A stretch of 64,000 nt of DNA, taken from positions 62,001 through 126,000 of the forward strand of contig JAUNOK010000001.1 in assembly GCA_030537195.1 (NCBI GenBank), written 5' to 3'. This document shows positions 36,469-46,493 of the stretch, piece after piece (position 1 is the first letter of the stretch; each line of letters starts with the position of its first letter). This DNA is from Eubacteriales bacterium (lineage in GTDB: Bacteria > Bacillota > Clostridia > Lachnospirales > Lachnospiraceae). A model generated the notes under the pieces. The model was given only the letters and a program-made list of their open reading frames with translations, was not told where the DNA came from and did not search any database. A program made the position numbers and the translations under genes.

Positions 36469-36783
36469 ATGAATAATAAGTTAAAGACACCGGCTGTTGA
36501 GCAGCTTTTTCAGGCAATATTAAGCCTTAAGGATTTAGATGAGGCATATGATTTCTTTGAAGATGTATGCACGATTAATGAGATATTATCATTGTCACAG
36601 AGATTCGAGGTTGCCAAGATGTTAAGAGAGCACAGGACATACCTTGATATCGCAGAAAAGACGGGTGCGTCAACTGCGACAATCAGCAGGGTAAACCGCT
36701 CGCTTAATTATGGCAATGACGGGTATGACAGAGTATTTGAAAGACTTGGCATGCTTGAGGAAGCACCGGAAGATAATAAGTAA
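36469..36783 (+). CDS. yerC: TrpR-like regulator YerC/YecD
   Basis: 104 aa; all-helical TrpR/YerC fold with the HTH EKTGASTATISRVNRSL. Start at 36469 chosen: GGGGTGG lies 7 bases upstream, and the upstream ATG at 36454 lacks one. Tryptophan binding is not established for this group. Single gene. Confidence 0.88.
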   Translation: MNNKLKTPAVEQLFQAILSLKDLDEAYDFFEDVCTINEILSLSQRFEVAKMLREHRTYLDIAEKTGASTATISRVNRSLNYGNDGYDRVFERLGMLEEAPEDNK

Positions 36784-36814
36784 TATAAGAATAAGCAATT
36801 AATAAGTAATATAA

Positions 36815-36852
36815 AAGGGAACTGTCAAAATTAAATGGCGGTTCCCTTAATT
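36815..36852. terminator. Hairpin between yerC and convergent DUF1836 gene
   Basis: AAGGGAAC pairs with GTTCCCTT around an 18-base loop; T run weak. Could serve both genes. Confidence 0.6.
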
Positions 36853-36863
36853 GCTGTTATAGA

Positions 36864-37505
36864 TTATTTTTTCTTGTCTGATTTCTCAGTTTTCTCAGGC
36901 TGTGCCGGAGTGTGCTTTGCTGTGTAATCATCAATCAGACTTTCAATCATGTTCTTCTTCATGTATACATCAAAGCTTAAAAGGCATACAAGACTGAAGA
37001 ACTGTAAGAATTCCCTGTCATCATCATCTTCCACATCTGCAAATGCGTTGCTTGCCTGCTCTGACTTGGCGAATATATCCTTGGATAATGGTCTTGCAAG
37101 TGAAGATTCCATTGAGAATATCTCTTTATAGATGTAGTCCAGATCAGGCTTGGAACCTTCGTCAAAGAATTTCTCAGTGAGAGGGTTAAGCATTTTCTGG
37201 ATATCACTTATTGAAAGGATATTCTTGAAGTAATAGATAAATGTAAGGATGTATATATGTTCCTTAGAGTACTTCTTCTTCACTGGTGATGGCAGCAGAT
37301 TGTTCTTGGCATAGTTATTAATCATTGTCTTGGTTAATACTTTGTCATCATCAGTGCGCTTGGAATCATGAAGATGTTCATACATAAATGTTGTAACCTG
37401 GTCCATGTACAGATTGATGTTAGGTACATCACCAGGCTTAATATAGTTAAGAGCGGACATATCTTTAAGAATACCGCCCATAAGCTCTTTGATATCGTTG
37501 TTCAT
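36864..37505 (-). CDS. DUF1836 family protein
   Basis: 213 aa. MerR-like N-terminal half (about residues 25-120) with the motif LTKTMINNYAKNNLLPSPVKKKYSKEH trimmed here to its recognisable core TMINNYAKNNLLP, the hallmark of DUF1836; Lys-rich C-terminus. The start at 37505 has GAGGA 6 bases upstream; the longer frame to 37550 has none. Probably a DNA-binding regulator. Confidence 0.85.
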   Translation of the reverse strand: MNNDIKELMGGILKDMSALNYIKPGDVPNINLYMDQVTTFMYEHLHDSKRTDDDKVLTKTMINNYAKNNLLPSPVKKKYSKEHIYILTFIYYFKNILSISDIQKMLNPLTEKFFDEGSKPDLDYIYKEIFSMESSLARPLSKDIFAKSEQASNAFADVEDDDDREFLQFFSLVCLLSFDVYMKKNMIESLIDDYTAKHTPAQPEKTEKSDKKK

Positions 37506-37703
37506 ATGTTCCTCATTCCTTTTAAAATATGTATTCATAAGAGAATACATTTATAATAATGCTTAAGCTATATTATATAGTTTTTAAAACCACATTTCAA
37601 GTGGGAATAACATAATGAACTTTAGCATAGTGTAATGTGCACAATATGATATTTTAATATTTATTAGAAGAATATAAAATATGTTCAGAAGGAGCAAATT
37701 TTC

Positions 37704-37732
37704 GTGACTTTTTACTCCTGATATATTATAAT
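37704..37732 (+). promoter_or_regulatory. Promoter of the PspA-SPFH pair
   Basis: GTGACT, 17-base spacer, TATAAT. This lies in the 318-base spacer 37506-37823; the leader after it has a small hairpin (GAATTCTG / CAGAATTC, 37748-37768). I see nothing else in the spacer. Confidence 0.6.
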
Positions 37733-37823
37733 TAAAAAGGTTTTTAAGAATTCTGGGAGACAGAATTCGGATGCACCAGAGGGTGATATGTGCCAGAAAG
37801 CGGCATAGGAATGGAGGATTATT

Positions 37824-38507
37824 ATGGGTATTTTAACAAGATTCAAGGACATTATGAGCGCTAACATCAATGCACTTCTTGATAAGTGTGAAGATCCAGA
37901 GAAGATGATTGACCAGTACATGAGAAATCTTGAAAGTGATCTTGGCAAGGTTAAGGCAGAGACAGCTTCAGTTATGGCTGAAGAGACAAGATGCAAGAGA
38001 GAACTGGATGCATGCACAGCAGATATTGCAAAGTATCAGTCATATGCAGAGAAAGCTCTTCAGGCTGGCAATGAGGCAGATGCAAGAACATTCCTTGAGA
38101 AGAAACAGCAGTTAGTTTCTAAGCAGGCTACATTACAGCAGACATATAATATTGCAGCAGACAATGCAGCTAAGATGCGTCAGATGCATGATAAGCTCTG
38201 CAAGGATATCCAGTCTCTTGAAGCAAGAAGAGATGCAGTTAAGGCTAAGGTTGCAGCAGCCAAGGCTCAGGAGAGAATCAATAAGGTTGGTTCAAGCGTT
38301 AACAGCGTTGGAACAAGCATGGACGCATTTAATAAGATGGAAGCTAAGGCTGACAAGATGCTTGATCAGGCTAATGCTATGGCAGAGCTTAATCAGACAC
38401 AGCTTGAGGCAGATGTTGACAGTCTTGCAGCTAAGTATGATGCAGAGCCAGCTAATACAGCAGTTGATGATGAATTAGCAGCACTTAAGGCTCAGATGGG
38501 ATTATAA
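37824..38507 (+). CDS. pspA: PspA/IM30 (Vipp1-like) membrane-stress protein
   Basis: 227 aa, almost wholly coiled-coil, starting with the amphipathic membrane-binding helix MGILTRFKDIMSANINALLD and the EDPEKMIDQYMRNLE signature. Oligomerises on the cytoplasmic membrane under envelope stress (ESCRT-III relative). 59 bp upstream of the SPFH gene, the standard pairing. ATG follows GGAGG. Confidence 0.94.
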   Translation: MGILTRFKDIMSANINALLDKCEDPEKMIDQYMRNLESDLGKVKAETASVMAEETRCKRELDACTADIAKYQSYAEKALQAGNEADARTFLEKKQQLVSKQATLQQTYNIAADNAAKMRQMHDKLCKDIQSLEARRDAVKAKVAAAKAQERINKVGSSVNSVGTSMDAFNKMEAKADKMLDQANAMAELNQTQLEADVDSLAAKYDAEPANTAVDDELAALKAQMGL

Positions 38508-38566
38508 TTCGACACTGCATTTATAATTAGATAAGCAATACATAGATATAGATAAGGAGAGGGAAT

Positions 38567-39556
38567 ATGGGATTATTCAAAGGGCAGTTTGCCAACGTAG
38601 TTGAATGGGAAGAGTACAGAGATGACATAATTTTCTGGAAATGGACCAACAGAGAAATCAAGAAAGGCAGTAAGCTGATTATCCGCGCCGGCCAGGATGC
38701 AATCTTTATGTATAATGGTAAGATTGAAGGTATCTTTAAGGACGAGGGAAGCTTTGATATTGAATCACAGATTATTCCATTCTTATCAACACTTAAGGGA
38801 TTTAAGTTCGGATTCAACAGCGGAGTAAGAGCAGAAGTATTATTTGTTAATACTAAGGAATTCACAGAAAAGTGGGGAACTAAGAATCCTATTCTTATTC
38901 CAACACAGACACTTCCAGGTGGTATGCCAATAAGAGCTTTCGGTAACTTCTCATTTGCAGTATCTGATTACATTACGCTTATAGACAAGGTAGCAGGTGT
39001 AAAGCAGATGTATACTGTAGCAGATGTTAAGGAAAGAATATCAGCAGTTCTTGACCAGCTTCTTATGAAGTGGATTTCTAAAGAAGGCAAGGATATGTTT
39101 AATCTTCAGGCTAATGCTTATGATATCTCAGCTGGTATTAAGACAGATCTTGATATGGAGATGAGCAAGTTAGGAATAACAATAACAAGCTTTACTATCT
39201 CAAGCTTCTCTTATCCGGAAGAGGTTCAGAAGATGACTAATAAGGCAGCTTCTCAGGCAATGGTTGGAGATATGAACAGATATACTCAGATGGCTATGGC
39301 TGATAATATCGGCAATTCAAGAGGCGGTTCGAATATAGCCAGTGATATGATGCAGCTCCAGATGGGAATGCAGGTTGGTCAGCAGATGATGAACAGCATG
39401 AACAATGCCATGAATAACATGAATTCTAATCAGACAAATGGTATGAATCAGAATGTGGGCGTGTCAGGCGGTGGAGTACCTAAGTTCTGCCCTAACTGCG
39501 GAACACCAACTAATGGTGCCAACTTCTGTTCTAATTGTGGAACAAAGCTTGCATAA
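38567..39556 (+). CDS. SPFH-domain protein with C-terminal zinc ribbon
   Basis: 329 aa. SPFH/band-7-like fold (residues 15-235) starting FANVVEWEEYRDD; then an Asn/Met-rich linker (about 245-290) and a zinc ribbon CPNCGTPTNGANFCSNCG. Often annotated virion core protein, misleadingly. Next to PspA this suggests a membrane-scaffold role in envelope stress. The 59-bp spacer has no terminator, so the two are co-transcribed. A strong hairpin follows. Confidence 0.88.
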   Translation: MGLFKGQFANVVEWEEYRDDIIFWKWTNREIKKGSKLIIRAGQDAIFMYNGKIEGIFKDEGSFDIESQIIPFLSTLKGFKFGFNSGVRAEVLFVNTKEFTEKWGTKNPILIPTQTLPGGMPIRAFGNFSFAVSDYITLIDKVAGVKQMYTVADVKERISAVLDQLLMKWISKEGKDMFNLQANAYDISAGIKTDLDMEMSKLGITITSFTISSFSYPEEVQKMTNKAASQAMVGDMNRYTQMAMADNIGNSRGGSNIASDMMQLQMGMQVGQQMMNSMNNAMNNMNSNQTNGMNQNVGVSGGGVPKFCPNCGTPTNGANFCSNCGTKLA

Positions 39557-39589
39557 TCTGAATATTAATCAGATGTGAACTTAATAAAT

Positions 39590-39637
39590 AACAATCAGGG
39601 ATGTTGTCATATTTGCTTGGCAACATCCCATTGTTTT
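39590..39637 (+). terminator. Terminator after SPFH gene
   Basis: AACAATCAGGGATGTTG pairs with CAACATCCCATTGTT (one bulge), followed by TTTTGT. Confidence 0.85.
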
Positions 39638-39704
39638 TGTATAATGTGAAAGTCGGTAAGGATTAAAGTGGATATAGAATTCACATTTGTATAAAGGTGG
39701 GTAT

Positions 39705-42152
39705 ATGAGATTAGAAGATTTGAATGACAGCCAGAAAAGGGCAGTTAAATATACAGACGGCGCGCTGCTTATTATTGCCGGAGCAGGCTCTGGAAAGACG
39801 CGCGTGCTTACGAACAGAATTGCATATTTAATAGAAGAATGCGGGGTAGACCCATATAATATTATGGCTATCACATTTACTAATAAAGCTGCAAGAGAGA
39901 TGAAGGAGCGAGTTGAGACTACTGTGACACAGGGCGCAGGAGCTGTATGGGTAAGTACATTCCACTCAACATGCGTGAGAATTTTAAGAAGATACATAGA
40001 CAGAATTGGATACGATAATAACTTTACGATATACGATACGGACGATCAGAAGTCTGTTATCAAGGATATCTGTAAGAAGATGAATATAGATACCAAGATG
40101 TTAAAAGAGCGTGCAATTATGAGTAAGATTTCATCTGCCAAAGATGAGTTAAAGACTCCTGATGAGTTTGAGCTTGAGGCAGGCAACGACTATAATCTTA
40201 GAAGAATTGCGGGTGTATACAGGGAATACCAGAAGGCACTCAAGCTTAACAATGCGCTTGATTTTGATGATCTGATATTCAAGACAGTTGAGCTGTTCCA
40301 GAGTGACGCAGAGGTGCTTGAGCATTATCAGGACAGATTCAGATATATAATGGTTGACGAGTATCAGGATACTAATACATCGCAGTTTAAGCTGGTTGCA
40401 ATGCTTGCAGCCAAGTATGGCAATATATGTGTGGTTGGTGATGATGACCAGTCAATATATAAGTTCCGTGGAGCAAACATTTATAATATTCTTAACTTTG
40501 AAAATGTATTCACAGGCGCTAAGGTCATAAAGCTTGAGCAGAATTACCGTTCAACACAGACTATTCTTAATGCTGCAAATGCGGTTATAAGTAATAATGT
40601 CGGCAGAAAGAGCAAGTCACTCTGGACTGATAACGGAGAGGGCGAGAAGGTTAATTATACTCTTTATGAGAATGGATATGATGAGGCTGAGGGCGTTGCA
40701 AGCGGTATCGCAGAGTATGTAAGAGACGGATGGAATTATAATGATGTTGCCATTCTTTACAGAACCAATGCACAGTCGAGAGCTTTGGAAGAGAAGCTGA
40801 TGATTCATAATATTCCATATAAGATATATGGCGGACAGAACTTCTATCAGCGAAAAGAAATCAAGGATATTCTTGCTTATCTGAAAACTATTGATAATGG
40901 TCTTGACGGTCAGGCGGTTAAGCGAATTATTAATGTTCCTAAGAGGGGAATTGGTAATACTACAATTGACAGACTGCAGGAATATGCAGATTTTAATGAT
41001 ATTACGTTCTGGGAAGCACTTGTCAATGCAAAGGATATTGACACAATAAAGAATGCGGCGCTTTCCAAGTTAGAGCCATTTGTTGATTTGATTGGAAGAC
41101 TGCGTGCCAAGGAAGAATTCATGTCTTTGAAGGAGCTTGCTGAGGCTGTAATTGAGGACACTGGATATATTGAGAGCCTGTCACAGAATGAGACTGTTGA
41201 AGAGGTTGAGGCAAGACGCGAGAATCTGGATGAATTCATTAATAAGGTTGTAAGTTACGAGGAAGGTTGTAAGGAAGCAGGCGAAGAGCCTACACTTTCA
41301 GGTCTGCTTGAAGAGGTTGCCTTAATAGCGGATATTGATAATCTTGATGAGTCAGAGCCTCATGTAATGCTGATGACACTGCACAGTGCGAAAGGTCTGG
41401 AGTTCCCAATTGTGTATATGACAGGAATGGAGGACGGACTTTTCCCAAGTTATATGACAATTGTTTCAGATGATTCAACAGAGATTGAGGAAGAGAGAAG
41501 ACTGTGCTATGTTGGAATAACAAGAGCAGAGAAAATACTTAATCTTACAAGTGCCAAGTCGCGTATGGTGCGTGGTGAGACACAGATGAACAAGGTTTCA
41601 AGATTTATTAATGAAATTCCTAAGGAATATATGCACATAGAAAACAATTCCAGTGGGTATGCTAAAGGCAGGATTGCATATGGCGGTACATCAGATGAGC
41701 CTGATACAACAGGCATTAACATGCGTGCTACAGCCAGATCTATTCTCAGCAGCTACGGAAGTGGCACACCAGGCGGAAGAGCAGCAGGAACATATGGTTC
41801 AAGAAAGGTTAAGATAAATGGCAGTTCTAATCCGGGCTTCGGAAAAGATCCTATGGAATTATTTGACCTTAAGAAACCAGAAAAGAGAAAGACTCCGGCA
41901 GATTCTGTAAGGAGTGCTTATGCAGGAGTGCCTACAAGAAGTGGCTTATCTTCAAGGAATGTAATAGGTGCTGCAAAATCTTCCGGAGGACTTGGCTACA
42001 GTGTCGGTGATATGGTAAGCCATGTGAAATTCGGCGAGGGAAAGGTACTTGCGATAGAAGATTCAGCAAGAGACTATATGGTAACAGTTGAATTCGCAGA
42101 GTACGGTCAGAAGAAAATGCTGGCAGGATTTGCCAGACTTAAAAAACTGTAA
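39705..42152 (+). CDS. pcrA: ATP-dependent DNA helicase PcrA/UvrD
   Basis: 815 aa, SF1A 3'-5' helicase. Motifs: IAGAGSGKTRVL, TFTNKAAREMKER, DEYQDTN, VGDDDQSIYKFRGA, MTLHSAKGLEF, YVGITRAEK; C-terminal RNA-polymerase-binding Tudor-like fold (about 745-815: YSVGDMVSHVKFGEGKV). Acts in nucleotide excision and mismatch repair. Start at 39705 chosen because AAGGTGG lies 5 bases before it; ATG 39687 has none. Confidence 0.96.
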   Translation: MRLEDLNDSQKRAVKYTDGALLIIAGAGSGKTRVLTNRIAYLIEECGVDPYNIMAITFTNKAAREMKERVETTVTQGAGAVWVSTFHSTCVRILRRYIDRIGYDNNFTIYDTDDQKSVIKDICKKMNIDTKMLKERAIMSKISSAKDELKTPDEFELEAGNDYNLRRIAGVYREYQKALKLNNALDFDDLIFKTVELFQSDAEVLEHYQDRFRYIMVDEYQDTNTSQFKLVAMLAAKYGNICVVGDDDQSIYKFRGANIYNILNFENVFTGAKVIKLEQNYRSTQTILNAANAVISNNVGRKSKSLWTDNGEGEKVNYTLYENGYDEAEGVASGIAEYVRDGWNYNDVAILYRTNAQSRALEEKLMIHNIPYKIYGGQNFYQRKEIKDILAYLKTIDNGLDGQAVKRIINVPKRGIGNTTIDRLQEYADFNDITFWEALVNAKDIDTIKNAALSKLEPFVDLIGRLRAKEEFMSLKELAEAVIEDTGYIESLSQNETVEEVEARRENLDEFINKVVSYEEGCKEAGEEPTLSGLLEEVALIADIDNLDESEPHVMLMTLHSAKGLEFPIVYMTGMEDGLFPSYMTIVSDDSTEIEEERRLCYVGITRAEKILNLTSAKSRMVRGETQMNKVSRFINEIPKEYMHIENNSSGYAKGRIAYGGTSDEPDTTGINMRATARSILSSYGSGTPGGRAAGTYGSRKVKINGSSNPGFGKDPMELFDLKKPEKRKTPADSVRSAYAGVPTRSGLSSRNVIGAAKSSGGLGYSVGDMVSHVKFGEGKVLAIEDSARDYMVTVEFAEYGQKKMLAGFARLKKL

Positions 42153-42180
42153 TGACAAATGTTTAACGCTATGCTATAAT
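42152..42180 (+). promoter_or_regulatory. Promoter of the 90-aa acidic membrane protein
   Basis: ATGACA, 17-base spacer, TATAAT, overlapping the pcrA stop. Confidence 0.75.
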
Positions 42181-42218
42181 ACATTTATTAAATCCGTGGT
42201 CTGAAAGGAGATATTGTT

Positions 42219-42491
42219 ATGAGTAAAGACAAATTAGATGAGCTTATTGCAGCTACTAAATTAGGAGAATTTATTAGCAAGAAGGAAGAAGAAGATAAGA
42301 AATGCTGCAAGAAATGCAGCACAGTTATCATAGCTGTTCTTGCTATCGTTGGTGCAGTTGCAGCAGTTGCTGGTATCGCTTATGCTGTATACAGATATTT
42401 TACACCAGATTATTTGGATGACTTCGATGATGAGGATTTCGAAGACGAAGATTTTGATGATGATTTCGAGGATGAAGACATCGAGAAATAA
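42219..42491 (+). CDS. Small membrane protein with acidic tail
   Basis: 90 aa. Cys-rich KKCCKKCST before one helix (about 34-58) and a strongly acidic C-terminus made of repeats of DFDDEDFEDEDFD. Perhaps an adaptor or charge-bearing anchor; no family recognised beyond similar clostridial proteins. Own promoter, AAAGGAG site, own terminator. Confidence 0.75.
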   Translation: MSKDKLDELIAATKLGEFISKKEEEDKKCCKKCSTVIIAVLAIVGAVAAVAGIAYAVYRYFTPDYLDDFDDEDFEDEDFDDDFEDEDIEK

Positions 42492-42530
42492 TCAATGTAA
42501 AATGAATTAGATTAATAGTGAGTTGTATGA

Positions 42531-42586
42531 AAGCCACAGCCGGCAAGATATGTCCGAAAGGATATGTCAGCGGTTGTGGCTTTTTT
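42531..42586 (+). terminator. Terminator after acidic membrane protein
   Basis: AAGCCACAGCCG pairs with CGGTTGTGGCTT, then TTTT. Confidence 0.88.
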
Positions 42587-42613
42587 AGTGTGCAATATTT
42601 TATTATTTCTTAA

Positions 42614-42642
42614 TTGACATTGTATAGCTGATAGTGTTATAT
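42614..42642 (+). promoter_or_regulatory. Promoter of FUSC-type gene
   Basis: TTGACA, 17-base spacer, TTATAT. Confidence 0.7.
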
Positions 42643-42676
42643 TACTCAACCCTGTCATTAAGCAAAATTTAAGGGG

Positions 42677-43759
42677 ATGAAAGGACATCAGGGATTTATG
42701 ACATTTTATCAGGAGTTACAGTTAAGCTCGGCTGGTTCAAAACAGCTTATTAAGAAAACACAGGATTCTAAAGAGAAAAGAAGACATATTCTTATATATA
42801 ATTTTAAGGTATATCTGGTTATGATATTCTGCGTTGCAGTTGTTACAGTATTCAGTAAGCTGCTAGGGAATAATAACAGCGTTGTCGGAGTTACAGTGCT
42901 TCTTGCGGTGCTGGTATTAAGACAGGCGGATTTCGGAATTAAGACATCACACGGTTTGATTTCTATAATGGGAATATATGCGATATTGATAGCAGGGCCG
43001 AGGATTTCCAATATGGTACCGCCAGTTGCTGCATTTGTAATAAATGTTGTGTGTATTATGCTTCTTATGATAATGGGCTGCCACAATGTAATTATGTACA
43101 ATCATTCAACTTTCGTTCTTGGGTATCTTCTGCTGCAGGGATATGATGTCACAGGGCATGAATATGTGATGAGAGTTGTGGGATTGCTTGCTGGAATGGT
43201 TATCTGCATGATTATTTTCTATAAGAATCAGAAGAACAGACCATACAGAAGAACTTTCTGGGATCTGTTTAAGGAGTTTAATATTAATTCGGCGAGAACG
43301 AGATGGTATATTAAGCTTACATTTATCGTATCAAGTGCTATGCTGGTTGTTTCACTGATGGGGCTGCCTAGAGCTATGTGGATTGGAATTGCGTGTATGT
43401 CGGTGTGTCTGCCATTTTCTAAAGATGTGGATAAGAGGATTGGCAGCAGGGCATTGTTTAATGTGGTTGGCTGTGCGATTTTTGCAGTGATGTATATAGT
43501 TCTGCCGGAATCAATGTATCCATACATAGGCATGATAGGCGGTATCGGAGTTGGATATTCGGCGGGTTATGCATGGCAGACGGCTTTCAATACATTTGGT
43601 GCACTATCAATTGCTTCGGGACTTTTTGGAATGCCTTATGCAGTTGCACTCCGTATTGGACTAAATGCTGCAGGAGCAGCTTATACATGGCTGTGCGACA
43701 AGGTATTCGACAGAATACATGCTGCGGTGCAGGCAAAGAATGTCAGTGTGGCGGAGTAA
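42677..43759 (+). CDS. FUSC / aromatic-acid-exporter-type membrane protein
   Basis: 360 aa with two blocks of about five helices (52-175 and 212-345), the repeated layout of fusaric-acid-resistance / YccS-like transporters. Likely exports small organic acids; substrate unknown. Start uncertain: AAGGGG abuts the ATG at 42677 too closely, whereas CAGGG lies 4 bases before the ATG at 42698. Confidence 0.75.
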   Translation: MKGHQGFMTFYQELQLSSAGSKQLIKKTQDSKEKRRHILIYNFKVYLVMIFCVAVVTVFSKLLGNNNSVVGVTVLLAVLVLRQADFGIKTSHGLISIMGIYAILIAGPRISNMVPPVAAFVINVVCIMLLMIMGCHNVIMYNHSTFVLGYLLLQGYDVTGHEYVMRVVGLLAGMVICMIIFYKNQKNRPYRRTFWDLFKEFNINSARTRWYIKLTFIVSSAMLVVSLMGLPRAMWIGIACMSVCLPFSKDVDKRIGSRALFNVVGCAIFAVMYIVLPESMYPYIGMIGGIGVGYSAGYAWQTAFNTFGALSIASGLFGMPYAVALRIGLNAAGAAYTWLCDKVFDRIHAAVQAKNVSVAE

Positions 43760-43890
43760 ATGTGACTACTATACTTTAGCACATTTTTCTGATAAAATTA
43801 TATAAGGTATGCCGTTATGTGAATATGTGCTGCCAGAAACTATGAATATGTTAATAACAGGCACAATTCATGTGCGGAATGGAGTATAGA

Positions 43891-45333
43891 TTGAAAAAAG
43901 GAAGCGTATACGAAGGTAAAGTTGAAAAGGTTGATTTCCCAAACAAGGCGACAGTATGGGTGACAGATGAGGACGGACAAAAGGAAAAGGCAATCGTTAA
44001 GAATGCAATTCCAGGTCAGACTGTCAGATTCTGCGTGAACAAGAAAAGAAAGGGATACTGCGAAGGCAGACTTATGGAAGTTGTTGAGAAGAGTCCGCTT
44101 GAAACTAACCAGGCATGTCCACATTTTGGCAAATGCGGTGGCTGCACTTACCAGACAGTTGCTTATGAGGAACAGTTAAAGATTAAGAGCGCGCAGGTGG
44201 AAAAGCTTCTTAGCGAAGTTGTAGAGGGTGAGCTTCCATTTGAGGGGATAATCGGAAGTCCGGTCACAGAGGAATACCGCAATAAGATGGAGTTTTCATT
44301 TGGTGATGAGTACAAGGACGGACCGCTTGCACTCGGACTTCACAAACGAAACAGCATGTATGATATCGTTCCGGTTACAGAATGTAAGATTATTGATGAG
44401 GATTACAGAAGGATTCTTACATGCGTTCAGGACTATGCAATCGAGAAGGAGCTTCCTTTCCAGCATAAGATGAGTCACGAGGGGTATCTTCGCCATCTTC
44501 TTGTGAGAAAGTCAGTAAAGACAGGTCAGATTCTTGTAGATATTGTTACAACAACTCAGGTTGAGCATGATTTCACAGAGCTTGTAAACCGCCTGACAGC
44601 AATCGAATACAAAGGAACTCTTACAGGCGTCCTTCACACATTTAACGACAGCCTTGCAGACGCAGTAATTAATGAAAGAACTGAGCTTCTGTATGGTCAG
44701 GATTATATTGAGGAGGAGCTTCTTGGACTGCGTTTCAAGATAACTCCGTTCTCATTCTTCCAGACTAATTCTCTTGGCGCGGAGGTGCTTTACTCTAAGG
44801 CGAGGGAGTATGTGCTTTCTGGGGGATTTGGGGAAGTGTCTGGAGCTGTTAGTGCTGCGGGAAATGTCGATGTTCAGGGAAATGTTGGCGGAAAGCCGGT
44901 TATATATGACCTTTATACAGGTACGGGTACGATTGCGCAGATGTTATCTCCAGTTGCCAGCAAGGTCATCGGTGTTGAGATTGTTGCAGAAGCTGTTGAG
45001 GCTGCAAAGAAGAATGCAGCCCAGAATGGTCTTACTAACTGTGAATTTATTGCAGATGATGTCTTAAAGGCACTTGATAATATTGAGATTAAGCCTGATT
45101 TTATCGTACTTGATCCACCTCGTGACGGAATCCATCCTAAGGCACTTGAAAAGATTATTGATTATGGTGTTGACAGAATGGTGTATATTTCATGCAAGCC
45201 TACGTCACTTGCCAGAGACCTTGTTACTTTGCAGGAGAGAGGGTATAAGGTGGAGAAATGCTGTTGTGTTGATATGTTTCCTAATACGGGGCATGTGGAG
45301 ACGGTGTGTCTGTTGGGTAGAAAAGATATATAA
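43891..45333 (+). CDS. rlmD: 23S rRNA (uracil-5-)-methyltransferase RlmD/RumA
   Basis: 480 aa from TTG 43891, which has GGAGT 6 bases upstream; ATG 43870 would add 7 residues but has no site. Layout: TRAM-like OB fold, 4Fe-4S Cys cluster in CPHFGKCGGCTYQ, then the SAM methyltransferase with DLYTGTGTIAQ, VLDPPRDG and the catalytic Cys in YISCKPTSL. Modifies a uridine of 23S rRNA. A Gly/Val-rich stretch (GGFGEVSGAVSAAGNVDVQG) interrupts the conserved block before DLYTGTG. Confidence 0.93.
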   Translation: MKKGSVYEGKVEKVDFPNKATVWVTDEDGQKEKAIVKNAIPGQTVRFCVNKKRKGYCEGRLMEVVEKSPLETNQACPHFGKCGGCTYQTVAYEEQLKIKSAQVEKLLSEVVEGELPFEGIIGSPVTEEYRNKMEFSFGDEYKDGPLALGLHKRNSMYDIVPVTECKIIDEDYRRILTCVQDYAIEKELPFQHKMSHEGYLRHLLVRKSVKTGQILVDIVTTTQVEHDFTELVNRLTAIEYKGTLTGVLHTFNDSLADAVINERTELLYGQDYIEEELLGLRFKITPFSFFQTNSLGAEVLYSKAREYVLSGGFGEVSGAVSAAGNVDVQGNVGGKPVIYDLYTGTGTIAQMLSPVASKVIGVEIVAEAVEAAKKNAAQNGLTNCEFIADDVLKALDNIEIKPDFIVLDPPRDGIHPKALEKIIDYGVDRMVYISCKPTSLARDLVTLQERGYKVEKCCCVDMFPNTGHVETVCLLGRKDI

Positions 45334-45387
45334 AACATCAACCATTTATCTGATATTTCAGTAAGATAATTAAAAGGGGGATTTTGT

Positions 45388-46431
45388 TTGAAAAAGAAGA
45401 AAGACGAAGTAACAATTCGTTCCAGTGCAGCAGAATATCTGACGTATGTTGCTTCTGTTGGTGAACAGCAGGATAGTGTTGAAATGCGCTACGAGGATGA
45501 GAATATATGGCTGACACAGAAGATGATGGCCACATTGTATGATGTGGATGTACGGACGATTAATGAACACATAAAAAAGATATATTTAGACTCGGAACTT
45601 GATGAAGATACAACTATCCGGAAATTCCGGATAGTTCAAACAGAAGGCTCTCGTCAGGTTGCTCGTGATACAAAGCATTATAATCTTCAGATGATTATTG
45701 CCGTAGGCTTTAAGGTCAATTCCGAGCGAGCGGTGCAGTTCCGCAAATGGGTGAATCAGATTGCAAAGGACTATACCATCAAAGGCTGGGTCATGGACGA
45801 TGAAAGGTTAAAAAGAGGAACTTATCTGACAGAAAAGTACTTTGATGAGCAGTTAGAGCGTATTCGTGAAATACGGGCTAGCGAAAGAAAGTTTTATCAG
45901 AAAATTACAGACATTTATGCTACTGCAATAGATTATGATAGAAATTCAGCTACAACAAAGAGATTTTATGCTACTGTTCAGAATAAGATGCATTTTGCGG
46001 TTCATGGACATACGGCATCAGAGCTGATTGTAGAAAGAGCAGACCATACCAAAGAACATATGGGATTAACAACATGGGCAGATGCTCCAGATGGCAAGAT
46101 TAAGAAAAGCGATGTTACAATTGCTAAAAACTATTTAAGTCAGGATGAAATGAAACAATTGAATCGTATGGTTACTGCGTATTTAGATTTTGCTGAAAAT
46201 ATGACACTGAGGCATATTCCATTGACTATGGAGGACTGGGAGAAACGTCTTAATAGTTTTATTGAAATGTTTGATTATGGAATATTGCAGGATTCAGGAA
46301 AGGTGTCTGCTGAGATTGCAAAGCTTCATGCTGAGACCGAGTTTGAGAAATATCGTGTCATTCAGGACAGATTGTTTATGTCTGATTTTGATAAATATAT
46401 GTTGGAATTAGAGAAAAGTACTAAGAAATAA
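45388..46431 (+). CDS. RhuM family protein
   Basis: 347 aa (TTG start after AAGGGGG). Typical RhuM layout: N-terminal DNA-binding-like region with WLTQKMMATLYDVDVRTINEHIKKI, RKFRIVQTEGSRQVARDT, then KHYNLQMIIAVGFKVNSERA, and a Fic/death-on-curing-like helical C-terminus. Encoded in pathogenicity and defence islands; molecular role unproven. It opens an AT-rich segment with McrBC and a decayed second RhuM. Confidence 0.92.
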   Translation: MKKKKDEVTIRSSAAEYLTYVASVGEQQDSVEMRYEDENIWLTQKMMATLYDVDVRTINEHIKKIYLDSELDEDTTIRKFRIVQTEGSRQVARDTKHYNLQMIIAVGFKVNSERAVQFRKWVNQIAKDYTIKGWVMDDERLKRGTYLTEKYFDEQLERIREIRASERKFYQKITDIYATAIDYDRNSATTKRFYATVQNKMHFAVHGHTASELIVERADHTKEHMGLTTWADAPDGKIKKSDVTIAKNYLSQDEMKQLNRMVTAYLDFAENMTLRHIPLTMEDWEKRLNSFIEMFDYGILQDSGKVSAEIAKLHAETEFEKYRVIQDRLFMSDFDKYMLELEKSTKK

Positions 46432-46493
46432 GAATATGATTCAGTGGGATGATGAAGTTGCTGGGACAAATTAATTAACAAGAGGGGTTTGCC

